The notes under the pieces: generated by a model | Told to the model about the DNA's origin: nothing | Databases searched by the model: none | The model's input: the letters and a program-made list of their open reading frames with translations, nothing else | Shown: positions 8,525 through 15,084 of the stretch, one piece after another | Layout of the letters: every line of letters begins with the position of its first letter | How positions within the stretch are numbered: the first letter of the stretch is position 1 | Source of the DNA: a virus | IMG/VR virus record: IMGVR_UViG_3300045131_000622 | Coordinates: 1 to 22,938 of that record | Strand: one strand, 5' to 3' | Length of the DNA: 22,938 nucleotides | Program-made: the position numbers and the translations under genes

Positions 8525-8566
8525 GCTTATATTTTACAATAAGCATCCTTGAAACCGAGCTTTATC
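8525..8566 (-). promoter_or_regulatory. Putative leaderless late promoter, copy 2 of a shared 36-bp element
   Basis: On the minus strand a TAAAAT -10 hexamer (8531-8536) lies six bases before the ATG at 8524, so the expected transcription start is at the start codon itself. The 36 bases 8531-8566 match 21675-21710 at 31 positions without gaps. The conserved part includes GATAAAGCTCGGTT at its far end and TATTG just before the -10 box. There is no canonical TTGACA -35; the position is occupied by CTCGGT, 17 bases from the -10 in both copies. The far end also forms a six-base dyad, ACCGAG/CTCGGT (8555-8580). Promoter function is inferred. Confidence 0.5.
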
Positions 8567-8569
8567 TAT

Positions 8570-8713
8570 TTATACTCGGTACTTCTTCCACGTTATAGCC
8601 ATCTTATCTTGCTTACCACAACGCTTACATCGTCTTATCCAAAGGTTGTCGTGCCAACAGATGAAGTAGGTGTAGTCGTGGTGGCGTAGTAGGCACTTGA
8701 GGAAGTTAATCAC
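8570..8713 (-). CDS. Small Cys/His zinc-ribbon-like protein, 47 aa
   Basis: A short gene filling what would be a gap. It starts at GTG 8711-8713, overlapping the stop of the previous gene by eight bases, with GGAAG a few bases upstream, and ends at TAA 8570-8572. The protein has Cys7, then His11-His12, Cys19 and a closing C29-K-R-C32 pair followed by GKQDK. This resembles a mini zinc ribbon of the kind seen in many small phage proteins. A nucleic-acid or protein-binding role is possible. Its stop codon lies within the dyad at the edge of the following promoter element. Confidence 0.6.
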   Translation of the reverse strand: MINFLKCLLRHHDYTYFICWHDNLWIRRCKRCGKQDKMAITWKKYRV

Positions 8714-8969
8714 TTAGCTTCCACTTCCTAGGTACTCCACTATATAAACAATTAGTAGGCTCTCCACCTGTAGTCTTAAATACACATCGTGAAACTTCAT
8801 TTAAAGCACTTGTACATGAGCAAGTATATTTTCTTTTTATATCTTTCAACATCTTTTTATCTAGCTTCTTCTGTAGCTTCTTATGGTCTGCTAACATTAC
8901 GTCATACCATAGCTTATCGAGTGCTACGTTTGTCCAATTCTGTAACGGTGTAACTTTACCTATCTCCAT
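8706..8969 (-). CDS. Small Cys-containing protein of the glycosyltransferase cassette, 87 aa
   Basis: GGAGG lies upstream of ATG 8967-8969, and the gene follows the GT4-like gene with a one-base gap. The N-terminal half is helical and Lys-rich (about 24-47); the C-terminal half has Cys50, Cys52, Cys62 and Cys74, a spacing that could bind a metal. No family is recognised. Its tight placement after three glycosyltransferase-like genes suggests that it is co-expressed with them, but its role is unknown. Confidence 0.65.
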   Translation of the reverse strand: MEIGKVTPLQNWTNVALDKLWYDVMLADHKKLQKKLDKKMLKDIKRKYTCSCTSALNEVSRCVFKTTGGEPTNCLYSGVPRKWKLSD

Positions 8970-8970
8970 T

Positions 8971-10086
8971 TTATACCTCCAATTTTTCTAACCATTTAGC
9001 TAACTTAATCCCTTGCTGTTCCCATCTAAACTTCTCGTGCATACGTTTAGATCCACGCTTGCCACGAGCTAACGCTTCTTTATAGTTGTTCTTTACGTTT
9101 AGTATCTGTCTAACTAAATCATCATAGAAAGGAACATAAACGCCTGTCGTGATGTCGTAATTGCTTGACTTCACTTGCTCGATATGGAAGTCCAACGGAT
9201 AACCTATCTGTGCATCGAAGTATTCCAGGATACCTGTGTGCATCGGTGCGATTACTGGACAACCTGTCGCTAGTGCTTCTGTACCCATTAGCCCCCAACC
9301 CTCGCCCTGACTTGGGAACGCAAACACATGAGCCTTATTATATAGCTCCCTTAGTTCCTCGAATGGCACACGCCTAGTGTCGAAGAATACGTTTTTATGC
9401 TTACCGTATACCTTTACCTCGTTAAGTTTAGTATAGAACTCGTAGAACTTATCTGTGTTCTGTCCGTTTGCTATACGCTCAAGCTCGACACGCTCTTTAT
9501 CCGATAACGTATCACGCTTTAAAAGTTCTTTAGCTTTATCCATTAACTCTATAGGGTTATTTTTATCCATCGTTGTTTTGATGTAGAACTCCATGTCAGG
9601 GTACATATCAGCGTTGTTTATCATCCTTAGCATATACTGATACCCTTTTCTTGGGTTAGGTGCACCTGACCAATATATCCTAAACCTCTCACCTTTAGCG
9701 TAGTTAGGTTCTGTACGCTGATAGTAAGGAAAATCCTTACTTTCAATTCCCTCGTTGATTATGTAAGGTAGTCGCTTAGTGTATGGCTTGAATAGGTCTT
9801 GGCAATATTTGCAAGGTACTAACACATGGTCGGCTGTGCGTAATGGTTCTTTGTAGCTCTCTGGGATGTCTAACATTTCAAACATTGATACCAAAAAATT
9901 AACTTTATTTGGTACTGGTGTAAAGAAATCAGCAGGTACTATTTGAAGAAACGCATCAGCGTTTGGATCATCACAGTCAAATATTTTTGACGTGTGTTCA
10001 TACATCTTCTTATTATGATGAGAATATCCTGCACCGTTTCCTATCCCTGTGTTTGGTCTACTTAACCAGTATATTGAATTTACCAT
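8971..10086 (-). CDS. GT-B glycosyltransferase (GT4-like), 371 aa
   Basis: The protein has the layout of a GT-B retaining glycosyltransferase. In the N-terminal half, SMFEMLDIPESY and ADHVLVPCKYCQDLF precede the linker. The C-terminal donor-binding half begins around FRIYWSGAPNPRKGY (residues 135-149) and includes PFEELRELYNKAHVFAFPS. It then carries the E-x7-E signature (E262 and E270) in GEGWGLMGTEALATGCPVIA. These features match the GT4 family, which transfers sugar from a nucleotide-sugar donor. ATG 10084-10086 overlaps the previous gene by 29 bases and has GGGAG upstream. It is in a phage operon, so the acceptor could be a virion protein or a host envelope glycan; the sequence does not say which. 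Confidence 0.85.
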   Translation of the reverse strand: MVNSIYWLSRPNTGIGNGAGYSHHNKKMYEHTSKIFDCDDPNADAFLQIVPADFFTPVPNKVNFLVSMFEMLDIPESYKEPLRTADHVLVPCKYCQDLFKPYTKRLPYIINEGIESKDFPYYQRTEPNYAKGERFRIYWSGAPNPRKGYQYMLRMINNADMYPDMEFYIKTTMDKNNPIELMDKAKELLKRDTLSDKERVELERIANGQNTDKFYEFYTKLNEVKVYGKHKNVFFDTRRVPFEELRELYNKAHVFAFPSQGEGWGLMGTEALATGCPVIAPMHTGILEYFDAQIGYPLDFHIEQVKSSNYDITTGVYVPFYDDLVRQILNVKNNYKEALARGKRGSKRMHEKFRWEQQGIKLAKWLEKLEV

Positions 10087-10687
10087 ATAACTCCCTATTA
10101 CATTCCTCGCATCTTGTCCTATAGCTATCGTTTACTTTGCCACACTCGCACTTCTTGCTTTCTCGTGGCTCTAATATCGCTCTGTTCATTGCGTTCTTCG
10201 GTTTACCCATACTGCACCATCCTTTATCTATTAACTCTGTTACAAAGCTCTCCTCTCGGTAGAAGTCATGTACACGACAAACCTTTTGGCTTATGTCGTT
10301 AGGGTCGTAATAGTGTCCTGTGTTGAAGAAGTCCATCCCGTATATATGAACCTCGTAATCGTTATGTTCCTCGCTGTTTAGAAGCCACCATAACGCCATT
10401 AGTCCTATTGATGGTTGTTTACCACCTAGCTGACTGCAAAGGTATTTGAAATAGTTTAACGGGTATCTTTCCCACCAATTATCAAACATACAATTTGTAT
10501 AACCGATAATCCTCGCACCGATAAAGTTATCTCGCTCGCTTACATAGCTCTCGCCATCACCAAAGAACCATATATCGGTACGTTTATCTTTTCGTGGTAT
10601 CCCATGATTAACCCTGACGATTATATCCTCATCGAATATTTTATCAGGTAAAGTTGTTCCGTTACATAACAAAGCTATACTAGCCAT
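10058..10687 (-). CDS. Sialyltransferase-like glycosyltransferase with C-terminal zinc ribbon, 209 aa
   Basis: The start is placed at ATG 10685-10687 (MASIALLCNGTTLP), where AGAGG lies 11 bases upstream; the frame continues 48 bases further without a better site. The N-terminus has the LLCNGTTLPD pattern and then DIIVRVNHG with RTDIWFFGD. This arrangement (G-N-G near the N-terminus, then V-R-V-N and a T-D strand) is typical of CMP-sialic-acid-type transferases, GT29 or a relative. A middle segment YEVHIYGMDFF follows. The C-terminus carries C-E-C-G ... C-E-E-C, a likely zinc ribbon. It overlaps the upstream glycosyltransferase by eight bases. Family assignment is by motif recall and is moderate. 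Confidence 0.65.
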   Translation of the reverse strand: MASIALLCNGTTLPDKIFDEDIIVRVNHGIPRKDKRTDIWFFGDGESYVSERDNFIGARIIGYTNCMFDNWWERYPLNYFKYLCSQLGGKQPSIGLMALWWLLNSEEHNDYEVHIYGMDFFNTGHYYDPNDISQKVCRVHDFYREESFVTELIDKGWCSMGKPKNAMNRAILEPRESKKCECGKVNDSYRTRCEECNRELYGKFNILVK

Positions 10688-11318
10688 ACTTAGCCACACC
10701 TCTATCGTTGTTAATGCTTCTATAGCGTGCGTCAAAATGCGTACAAATCGCTTTTTCGTTCATAGTGAATATAAACCCTTGCTTCTGTAACCTTACGCCA
10801 TAGTCTACATCATCGGCTTGGTGAAACTTTAGGTCTTGGTCGTGCTGTACTTGCTTTGCTACTTCGGACTTGATTATGAAGCATTGACCACTCAAATAGT
10901 TATACTGTGAGTAAGGCGTGTCATAAGGTATCTTGCTTTGCCCTAACTCTGGATGGTTCAATACGCACCAATCCCAGAACCTACCACCGAACGGGAAGTT
11001 TAGACAGCTTGGTATCTGAATATCTTCGCTTCCGATTGCTTCCTGAAACACATCATGCAAAAGTATATCGTCATCCATAGCAACAATAAACTCGCCTTTA
11101 GCTTCTGCAAATCCTTTATCACGCATAATAGAAGTATATCCTGTGTCTGCGTATTGCTTCATATCAAAGAAGCGAACCTCGTTGAAATACTTATCAGTAT
11201 CAGGCATGATGCCACAAACGATTATCTCTTTATCGCCTTGCTGTTTGAGTATGGATTTGATTGTTTCGTGGAGTTCTCTGACTTTAGCGTAGTTTGTTCT
11301 GAGGCAATAACTAATCAT
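10680..11318 (-). CDS. GT-A (GT2-like) glycosyltransferase, 212 aa
   Basis: The first gene of the glycosyltransferase cassette. The N-terminal part (MISYCLRTNYAKVRELHETI) is followed by a strand-helix pattern and by GEFIVAMDDDILLHD, whose D82-D-D84 is the metal and nucleotide-sugar binding DxD motif of GT-A enzymes. A central NYLSGQCFIIKSEVA segment and a later DDVDYGVRLQKQGF stretch match the acceptor-side region of GT2 proteins. The ATG lacks a Shine-Dalgarno; a TATAAT hexamer ends six bases before it, so a leaderless transcript is predicted. The gene follows the capsid terminator, so it begins a separate transcription unit. Confidence 0.8.
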   Translation of the reverse strand: MISYCLRTNYAKVRELHETIKSILKQQGDKEIIVCGIMPDTDKYFNEVRFFDMKQYADTGYTSIMRDKGFAEAKGEFIVAMDDDILLHDVFQEAIGSEDIQIPSCLNFPFGGRFWDWCVLNHPELGQSKIPYDTPYSQYNYLSGQCFIIKSEVAKQVQHDQDLKFHQADDVDYGVRLQKQGFIFTMNEKAICTHFDARYRSINNDRGVAKYG

Positions 11319-11324
11319 GGGTAC

Positions 11325-11353
11325 ATTATAACAAAAAAAGAGGGAATAAGCAA
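11325..11353 (-). promoter_or_regulatory. Promoter of the glycosyltransferase cassette, nested in the terminator
   Basis: On the minus strand TTGCTT (11348-11353), a 17-base spacer and a perfect TATAAT (11325-11330) stand six bases before the ATG at 11318, so transcription should start at about the A of the start codon. The -35 lies in the loop of the upstream terminator hairpin and the T-run is in the spacer. The same -35 hexamer with the same spacing is used in the promoter inside the intein (18842-18870). Function is inferred from consensus. Confidence 0.6.
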
Positions 11354-11369
11354 ATCGCCTACTCCCTCT
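11332..11369 (-). terminator. Rho-independent terminator after the major capsid gene
   Basis: On the minus strand the arms AGAGGGA (11363-11369) and TCCCTCT (11339-11345) pair over seven bases, with a loop of about 17 bases, and are followed by a run of seven T (11333-11339). It lies about 30 bases beyond the capsid stop, immediately after a second hairpin at 11375-11401. It should end or weaken transcription of the head operon before the glycosyltransferase cassette. Confidence 0.75.
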
Positions 11370-11374
11370 CTCTA

Positions 11375-11401
11375 AAGTTTAACTAAAAGCTAGTTAAAAC
11401 T
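11375..11401 (-). other. Hairpin overlapping the capsid stop codon
   Basis: An inverted repeat AGTTTAACTA / TAGTTAAAACT, with one bulged A and a five-base loop, lies across the TAG stop of the capsid gene (11400-11402). It is adjacent to the T-tailed terminator and may act with it to protect the 3' end of the abundant capsid mRNA or to strengthen termination. Confidence 0.5.
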
Positions 11402-12563
11402 AATTTGTACCTATTCTACAGAAAGCTGATGCTCTACGAAGTCCTAGACCTTTTCTTGTAGAGAATACGAACCTTGTGTTACCAGAGATACTGTCGCTAT
11501 ATGGGTCAACCAAAAGCTCAAGTCCTGATACTCTGTTCACTAAATAGAATTGGCTGAAATCTCCGAATACTCCATAGAACCCACCTGTTCCACCAGTAGC
11601 ATCGTTTATCTTGTTAGCTGTTACTACGTTATAACCAAACAATTTGTTTAGGTCAGGTGCAGAAAGTGCTTGATAGATTGGGTTGCCGTTGTCGTCTTTT
11701 AGTGTTCTAACATAATGAGCACCTTTTTTACCGATAACAAATGTGCCTTTTGAAGCATCACCAGAAGCTAGTGCAGCGATTGCTAGGGAGAAAGTGTCCC
11801 CAGTAACGCTTGACCAGTTTGTTGAACCTGCTGTACCGAATGTTACTGAATATCCTGCTGCTGCTGTTAATACACCAGAGCAAGGTGTTCCTGTTCCGTT
11901 TAATACTTGGTTGTCAATTTCTTGAGCCATAGCATACGCAAACTGTTCAGCAATCTCACCTGATAAGTCATAAGCGTTATCATTCAAAAGATTGTTTTCG
12001 ATAGCAACATAACCACTTAGGTCTTTTACTGCAATGCTTGTTTGTGAGAAAGTTGAAGATTGGATTGTTCTTGTTCCGATGTTGTCCCAAGTTAAACCTA
12101 CTTCTTTTGTTGTAGATGCAAACTTTAATGTATCTGTAGAAGCTACTGACACGTTACGGATTAATGGCATCATTACTGAATTTTCTCTAGCCATCTTCAC
12201 TAATATTCTGTCAAACTCTTCAATAACTAATGCTCCACCTACAGCATCAGAACCCTCATTGTGAGCTGCTGCTGCTTTAGCAAATGATACCTTTCTTCCG
12301 TCTTTAGCACCTTCTGCTAAGTCGATAAACGCCTTTGCAAATCCGTCTGCCATATCAGGGTTAGAAAACTTTTCTCTCATTTCTTCTAGTTGGCTTGATA
12401 GCTTGTAGCCTTTATAAAACTGTGGGCTAACTGATTTAGCTGTGATGATTGGTCTGTCTGATAGTAACTGTATCTGTGATTTAACTTCTGCTAACTGTGA
12501 TTTTACATCTGCAGTAGCTTCGTCAAACGCTGTCTTTATTTCGTTCTTTACTTCTAATTCCAT
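11400..12563 (-). CDS. HK97-family major capsid protein, 387 aa
   Basis: The gene directly follows the prohead protease gene and has AAGGAG before ATG 12561-12563. The first 50 or so residues form a charged helical region (EVKNEIKTAFDEATADVKSQLAEVK), expected of the delta or scaffolding domain that the protease removes. The body has AAAAHNEGSDAVGGALVIEEF, then MPLIRNVSVASTDTLKF (N-arm and E-loop onset), and AMAQEIDNQVLNGTGTPCSG, characteristic of HK97-fold subunits. The C-terminal part (FVFSTRKGLGLRRASAFCRI) contains the final strand of the A-domain. Length is normal for the family. The gene is followed by a strong terminator, as fits an abundant product. Confidence 0.93.
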   Translation of the reverse strand: MELEVKNEIKTAFDEATADVKSQLAEVKSQIQLLSDRPIITAKSVSPQFYKGYKLSSQLEEMREKFSNPDMADGFAKAFIDLAEGAKDGRKVSFAKAAAAHNEGSDAVGGALVIEEFDRILVKMARENSVMMPLIRNVSVASTDTLKFASTTKEVGLTWDNIGTRTIQSSTFSQTSIAVKDLSGYVAIENNLLNDNAYDLSGEIAEQFAYAMAQEIDNQVLNGTGTPCSGVLTAAAGYSVTFGTAGSTNWSSVTGDTFSLAIAALASGDASKGTFVIGKKGAHYVRTLKDDNGNPIYQALSAPDLNKLFGYNVVTANKINDATGGTGGFYGVFGDFSQFYLVNRVSGLELLVDPYSDSISGNTRFVFSTRKGLGLRRASAFCRIGTN

Positions 12564-12564
12564 G

Positions 12565-13461
12565 TTATTCTCCTTTTAAATATGATTTTAAACTTTTCTC
12601 TTTTAACAATTCACCTAATGACTTCTCAACAACTACTTCTTCAACAGTGCTAACCTCATCAGTGCATTTCGCCTCAGGTTCGCCACAAAGAATGTCGTTA
12701 ATATACTTTAGTGTAACATTATCTTGCTCTACTTCGAGCTTTTCGCTTTTTCCTACGCCTGATATAAAGCCCTCTACGAACGATAAACGCATCTTAATAT
12801 CGCTTATCATTTCTTCCATATCTTCCATGTACTCAGCCATCTCACGGTGTGATTGCATATGATTATCGTTAACCAAAAGGTTTGGATCGTCAGACTTAAC
12901 CTCTAGCCCTATAGCCTTTAGCTCTGCATCGTTCACTATCCCTTTAGACTTAGCTGTCATCAACGCTGTAGGGTTGCTTGGTACGCTTACAAGCGATAAC
13001 TCTAGTAGCTCAACCTTAGTGAACTTTCTAAACGGAGTTTTCTTTCCGTCCCCATCTTCCCAAGTCTTAGGTATAAATCCCACGCTAGAAGCGTTCATAA
13101 ATCCAGCCTTGTAGAGCTTTCTATATGTGTCTGCTTCTGGGTTAACTCCATCCTCTGGGAACTCTATCTTAAACACTAACGCACCATCTTTAATTCTAAC
13201 GTCCTTAGCTTTACCGATAGCAGGTCTTGAGTAGTTGTGCTGTGGCAATATGATTGGGTTCTTCTTGAACTGTTTAATATCCCACGCATCTAAAGCGATA
13301 CTCTCTCCATCACGGTCTAAACTCTCGGTAGATCCAATCATCTCGATTTCCATGTCGCCTAGTGCTTTTCCATCTATATCCTTATCCACGCTTACTTCGT
13401 TAGTCATCTTTAACGCTAACACCTCTTGACCATCGTCTAATTTTCTTAATACTTCAAACAT
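12565..13461 (-). CDS. HK97-type prohead protease, 298 aa
   Basis: The start is ATG 13459-13461, because GGAGG stands immediately upstream; the frame extends to 13548, but that region belongs to the previous gene. The protease domain occupies roughly residues 35-195. It shows STESLDRDGESI, PQHNYSRPAIGK with the probable catalytic His75, and MNASSVGFIP with the catalytic Ser at 125 or 126, followed by LLELSLVSVPSNP. This is the serine protease family (S78) that cleaves capsid delta domains. The C-terminal third is acidic with a coiled coil (MAEYMEDMEEMISDIKMRL) and may act as a scaffold. Confidence 0.9.
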   Translation of the reverse strand: MFEVLRKLDDGQEVLALKMTNEVSVDKDIDGKALGDMEIEMIGSTESLDRDGESIALDAWDIKQFKKNPIILPQHNYSRPAIGKAKDVRIKDGALVFKIEFPEDGVNPEADTYRKLYKAGFMNASSVGFIPKTWEDGDGKKTPFRKFTKVELLELSLVSVPSNPTALMTAKSKGIVNDAELKAIGLEVKSDDPNLLVNDNHMQSHREMAEYMEDMEEMISDIKMRLSFVEGFISGVGKSEKLEVEQDNVTLKYINDILCGEPEAKCTDEVSTVEEVVVEKSLGELLKEKSLKSYLKGE

Positions 13462-13462
13462 T

Positions 13463-13657
13463 TTATCCTCCTTTAAATCCTTTAAATAACATATCGAATC
13501 CCTCTGGGTAGTCATATGATGATTTCTTCTTAGTCTTGTTCTCTGCAAACTTAGGACAGTAAAAGTATGCGTTACTTGACTTATCCTTACAGTTTAACAA
13601 ACAATATAGACACCCTTTATTCTTGTTCAATTGCAACCCACGCCACTTGTTCTTCAT
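13463..13657 (-). CDS. Small CxxC protein, up to 64 aa, unknown function
   Basis: A short gene between a virion-protein gene and the protease gene; its stop (13463-13465) lies one base from the protease ATG, and its last codons (FKGG) supply the GGAGG of that gene. It contains Cys16, Cys19, Cys23 and Cys34, a possible metal-binding knuckle, followed by a Lys-rich stretch. The start is uncertain: ATG at 13657 overlaps the upstream gene by 41 bases without a good ribosome binding site, and in-frame TTG codons at residues 8 and 10 are alternatives. Confidence 0.55.
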   Translation of the reverse strand: MKNKWRGLQLNKNKGCLYCLLNCKDKSSNAYFYCPKFAENKTKKKSSYDYPEGFDMLFKGFKGG

Positions 13658-13979
13658 CCCATCTGTACATCAACCCATCGGTAGGCATCTCAAACGGTGC
13701 TTCCCAATCGAAGTTGTCGTTTAGTGTCCAAGAAGCAAACGGTTGAGGGCTTATAAATACGTCATTGACTGCATCATAAGTATCGCCTATCCCTGCGTAC
13801 TTGTGTCTAATCTTTCCTGAATAGCTTGTCTGTACCCATTCAGTGTCTTGTCCTAGTAACTTCTGACAGAACGCTATCCCTAACGCTTCGATTTCTTCTC
13901 CATCGCTTGTTATATCTTCGTTGCCTACTACTATTACTTGCTTTACTAATCCGTTATCTATCTGTGCAAAATGTGCCAT
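13617..13979 (-). CDS. Widespread small phage structural protein (MAHFAQID...), 120 aa
   Basis: AGGAG lies before ATG 13977-13979. The sequence begins MAHFAQIDNGLVKQVIVV, continues with GIAFCQKLLGQDTEWVQTSY and YAGIGDTYDAVNDVF, and ends with a W-rich stretch (SWTLNDNFDWEAP, YRWDEEQVAWV). This pattern is familiar from small proteins that recur in marine and freshwater phages, usually annotated as hypothetical or virion-associated. It resembles the C-terminal modules of tail fibres. Its function in the virion is not established. It is between large beta-rich structural genes and the protease. Confidence 0.75.
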   Translation of the reverse strand: MAHFAQIDNGLVKQVIVVGNEDITSDGEEIEALGIAFCQKLLGQDTEWVQTSYSGKIRHKYAGIGDTYDAVNDVFISPQPFASWTLNDNFDWEAPFEMPTDGLMYRWDEEQVAWVAIEQE

Positions 13980-14001
13980 AATTTACTCCTATTTTTATTT
14001 A

Positions 14002-15075
14002 CTACTCTAACCACCCACGCAAAACTGTTATAATTACGCCAGTATCGCTTGCTATTGCTGATACCTTTATATCTGTCTTTTGTAATAGTTTCGTAGGCAA
14101 TGGTAATGGCATTATTACGTTATCTCCTGACGATACGATATCCGTGAACGGATAAAATAAACCATCAGTCATAAATCCAGTTGTAGGGTCTATGTTTGCT
14201 CTAGTGGTTATCCTAGCGTATTCGTTAGAAGCCTTACCAGTTGTTCCAAACCCACCATGCCACTCAACTACATATAAAGTTTTACCTAGTGGTACTGTAT
14301 ACATAGCGTTTCTTGCTCTATTAAATCCAGCACCTATATAAGAATATACTGGTGTGTCTGCTGTATTTCTTAATCTTATATTTCCTGTAGGTATTTTATT
14401 TACACCAGCAGAAATAACTCTAAACGAATTAACCCTAAACAAGTTAGTGTTTACTGTAGGTACTTCTGTTGTTCCGTTAAGGATAACAATCTCTCGCTTC
14501 TCTGCATAAGTACCATCAAGATATACTATCTCGACTGCGTTTGCACCAGCGTTAGCACTTAAATCAATTATTGAATAAGCTCTACTAGCACCACTTCCAC
14601 CACGACTAAATCCACCTGAACAAGTTATTTGAGTGTTACTATCAATAGCTGTTATATATCCATATTCAGGGCTTGTTCCTGAATTATCTAAAATAACACA
14701 ATCACCAACTGCTGTTGTTGTAAGAAAATTCTCACCAGTACTTATCAAAGTTGTTATACTTCCACCAGTTGAGTTTCCAGAATGTATTACTGTGCCTATA
14801 TCGTCTGTATTGTTACTTGATAATACTTCCATACCCATAGCTACTGTAGGAAATAAATAAACTGGCTGTGTGGCACTATAAGACCATACATCTGTATTCA
14901 CGTTTGCTGTTGCTATAGTAGCATATCCTATCTTTGACCAAGGCACATGACCAGAAACATTACCCTCTGCTATATCATGCAAATATGGCGTAGCACTTAC
15001 TCTAGGTTTACCATCAGCAGTTTTAAATCCGAATACATTACCTAACGTATCAATAAATTTTATTCCTGCTAACAT
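14002..15075 (-). CDS. Beta-rich structural protein, 357 aa
   Basis: AAGGAG lies before ATG 15073-15075. The protein starts MLAGIKFIDTLGNVFGFKTADGKPRV and has Thr/Ser/Gly-rich beta strands through the centre (GNSTGGSITTLISTGENFL, GYITAIDSNTQITCSGGF). A globular C-terminal part includes NAMYTVPLGKTLYVVEWHGGFG. That final module, with ARITTRANIDPTTG after it, resembles capsid-decoration or fibre-knob domains found in environmental phages. It follows the 1049-residue protein and shares its composition, so the two probably act together on the head surface or as a fibre. Confidence 0.65.
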   Translation of the reverse strand: MLAGIKFIDTLGNVFGFKTADGKPRVSATPYLHDIAEGNVSGHVPWSKIGYATIATANVNTDVWSYSATQPVYLFPTVAMGMEVLSSNNTDDIGTVIHSGNSTGGSITTLISTGENFLTTTAVGDCVILDNSGTSPEYGYITAIDSNTQITCSGGFSRGGSGASRAYSIIDLSANAGANAVEIVYLDGTYAEKREIVILNGTTEVPTVNTNLFRVNSFRVISAGVNKIPTGNIRLRNTADTPVYSYIGAGFNRARNAMYTVPLGKTLYVVEWHGGFGTTGKASNEYARITTRANIDPTTGFMTDGLFYPFTDIVSSGDNVIMPLPLPTKLLQKTDIKVSAIASDTGVIITVLRGWLE

Positions 15076-15084
15076 AATATCTCC

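Noticed and set aside
8525-8705. A tRNA or small RNA in the apparent gap after the cassette
   Set aside because: The stretch is filled by a 47-residue coding sequence with a GTG start and a CxxC pair; the short dyad near 8555-8580 cannot make a cloverleaf and has no T-run.
11055-11375. Plus-strand open frame of 106 residues opposite the GT-A gene
   Set aside because: It runs into the capsid terminator, lacks start signals, and the opposite strand has a clear DxD glycosyltransferase.
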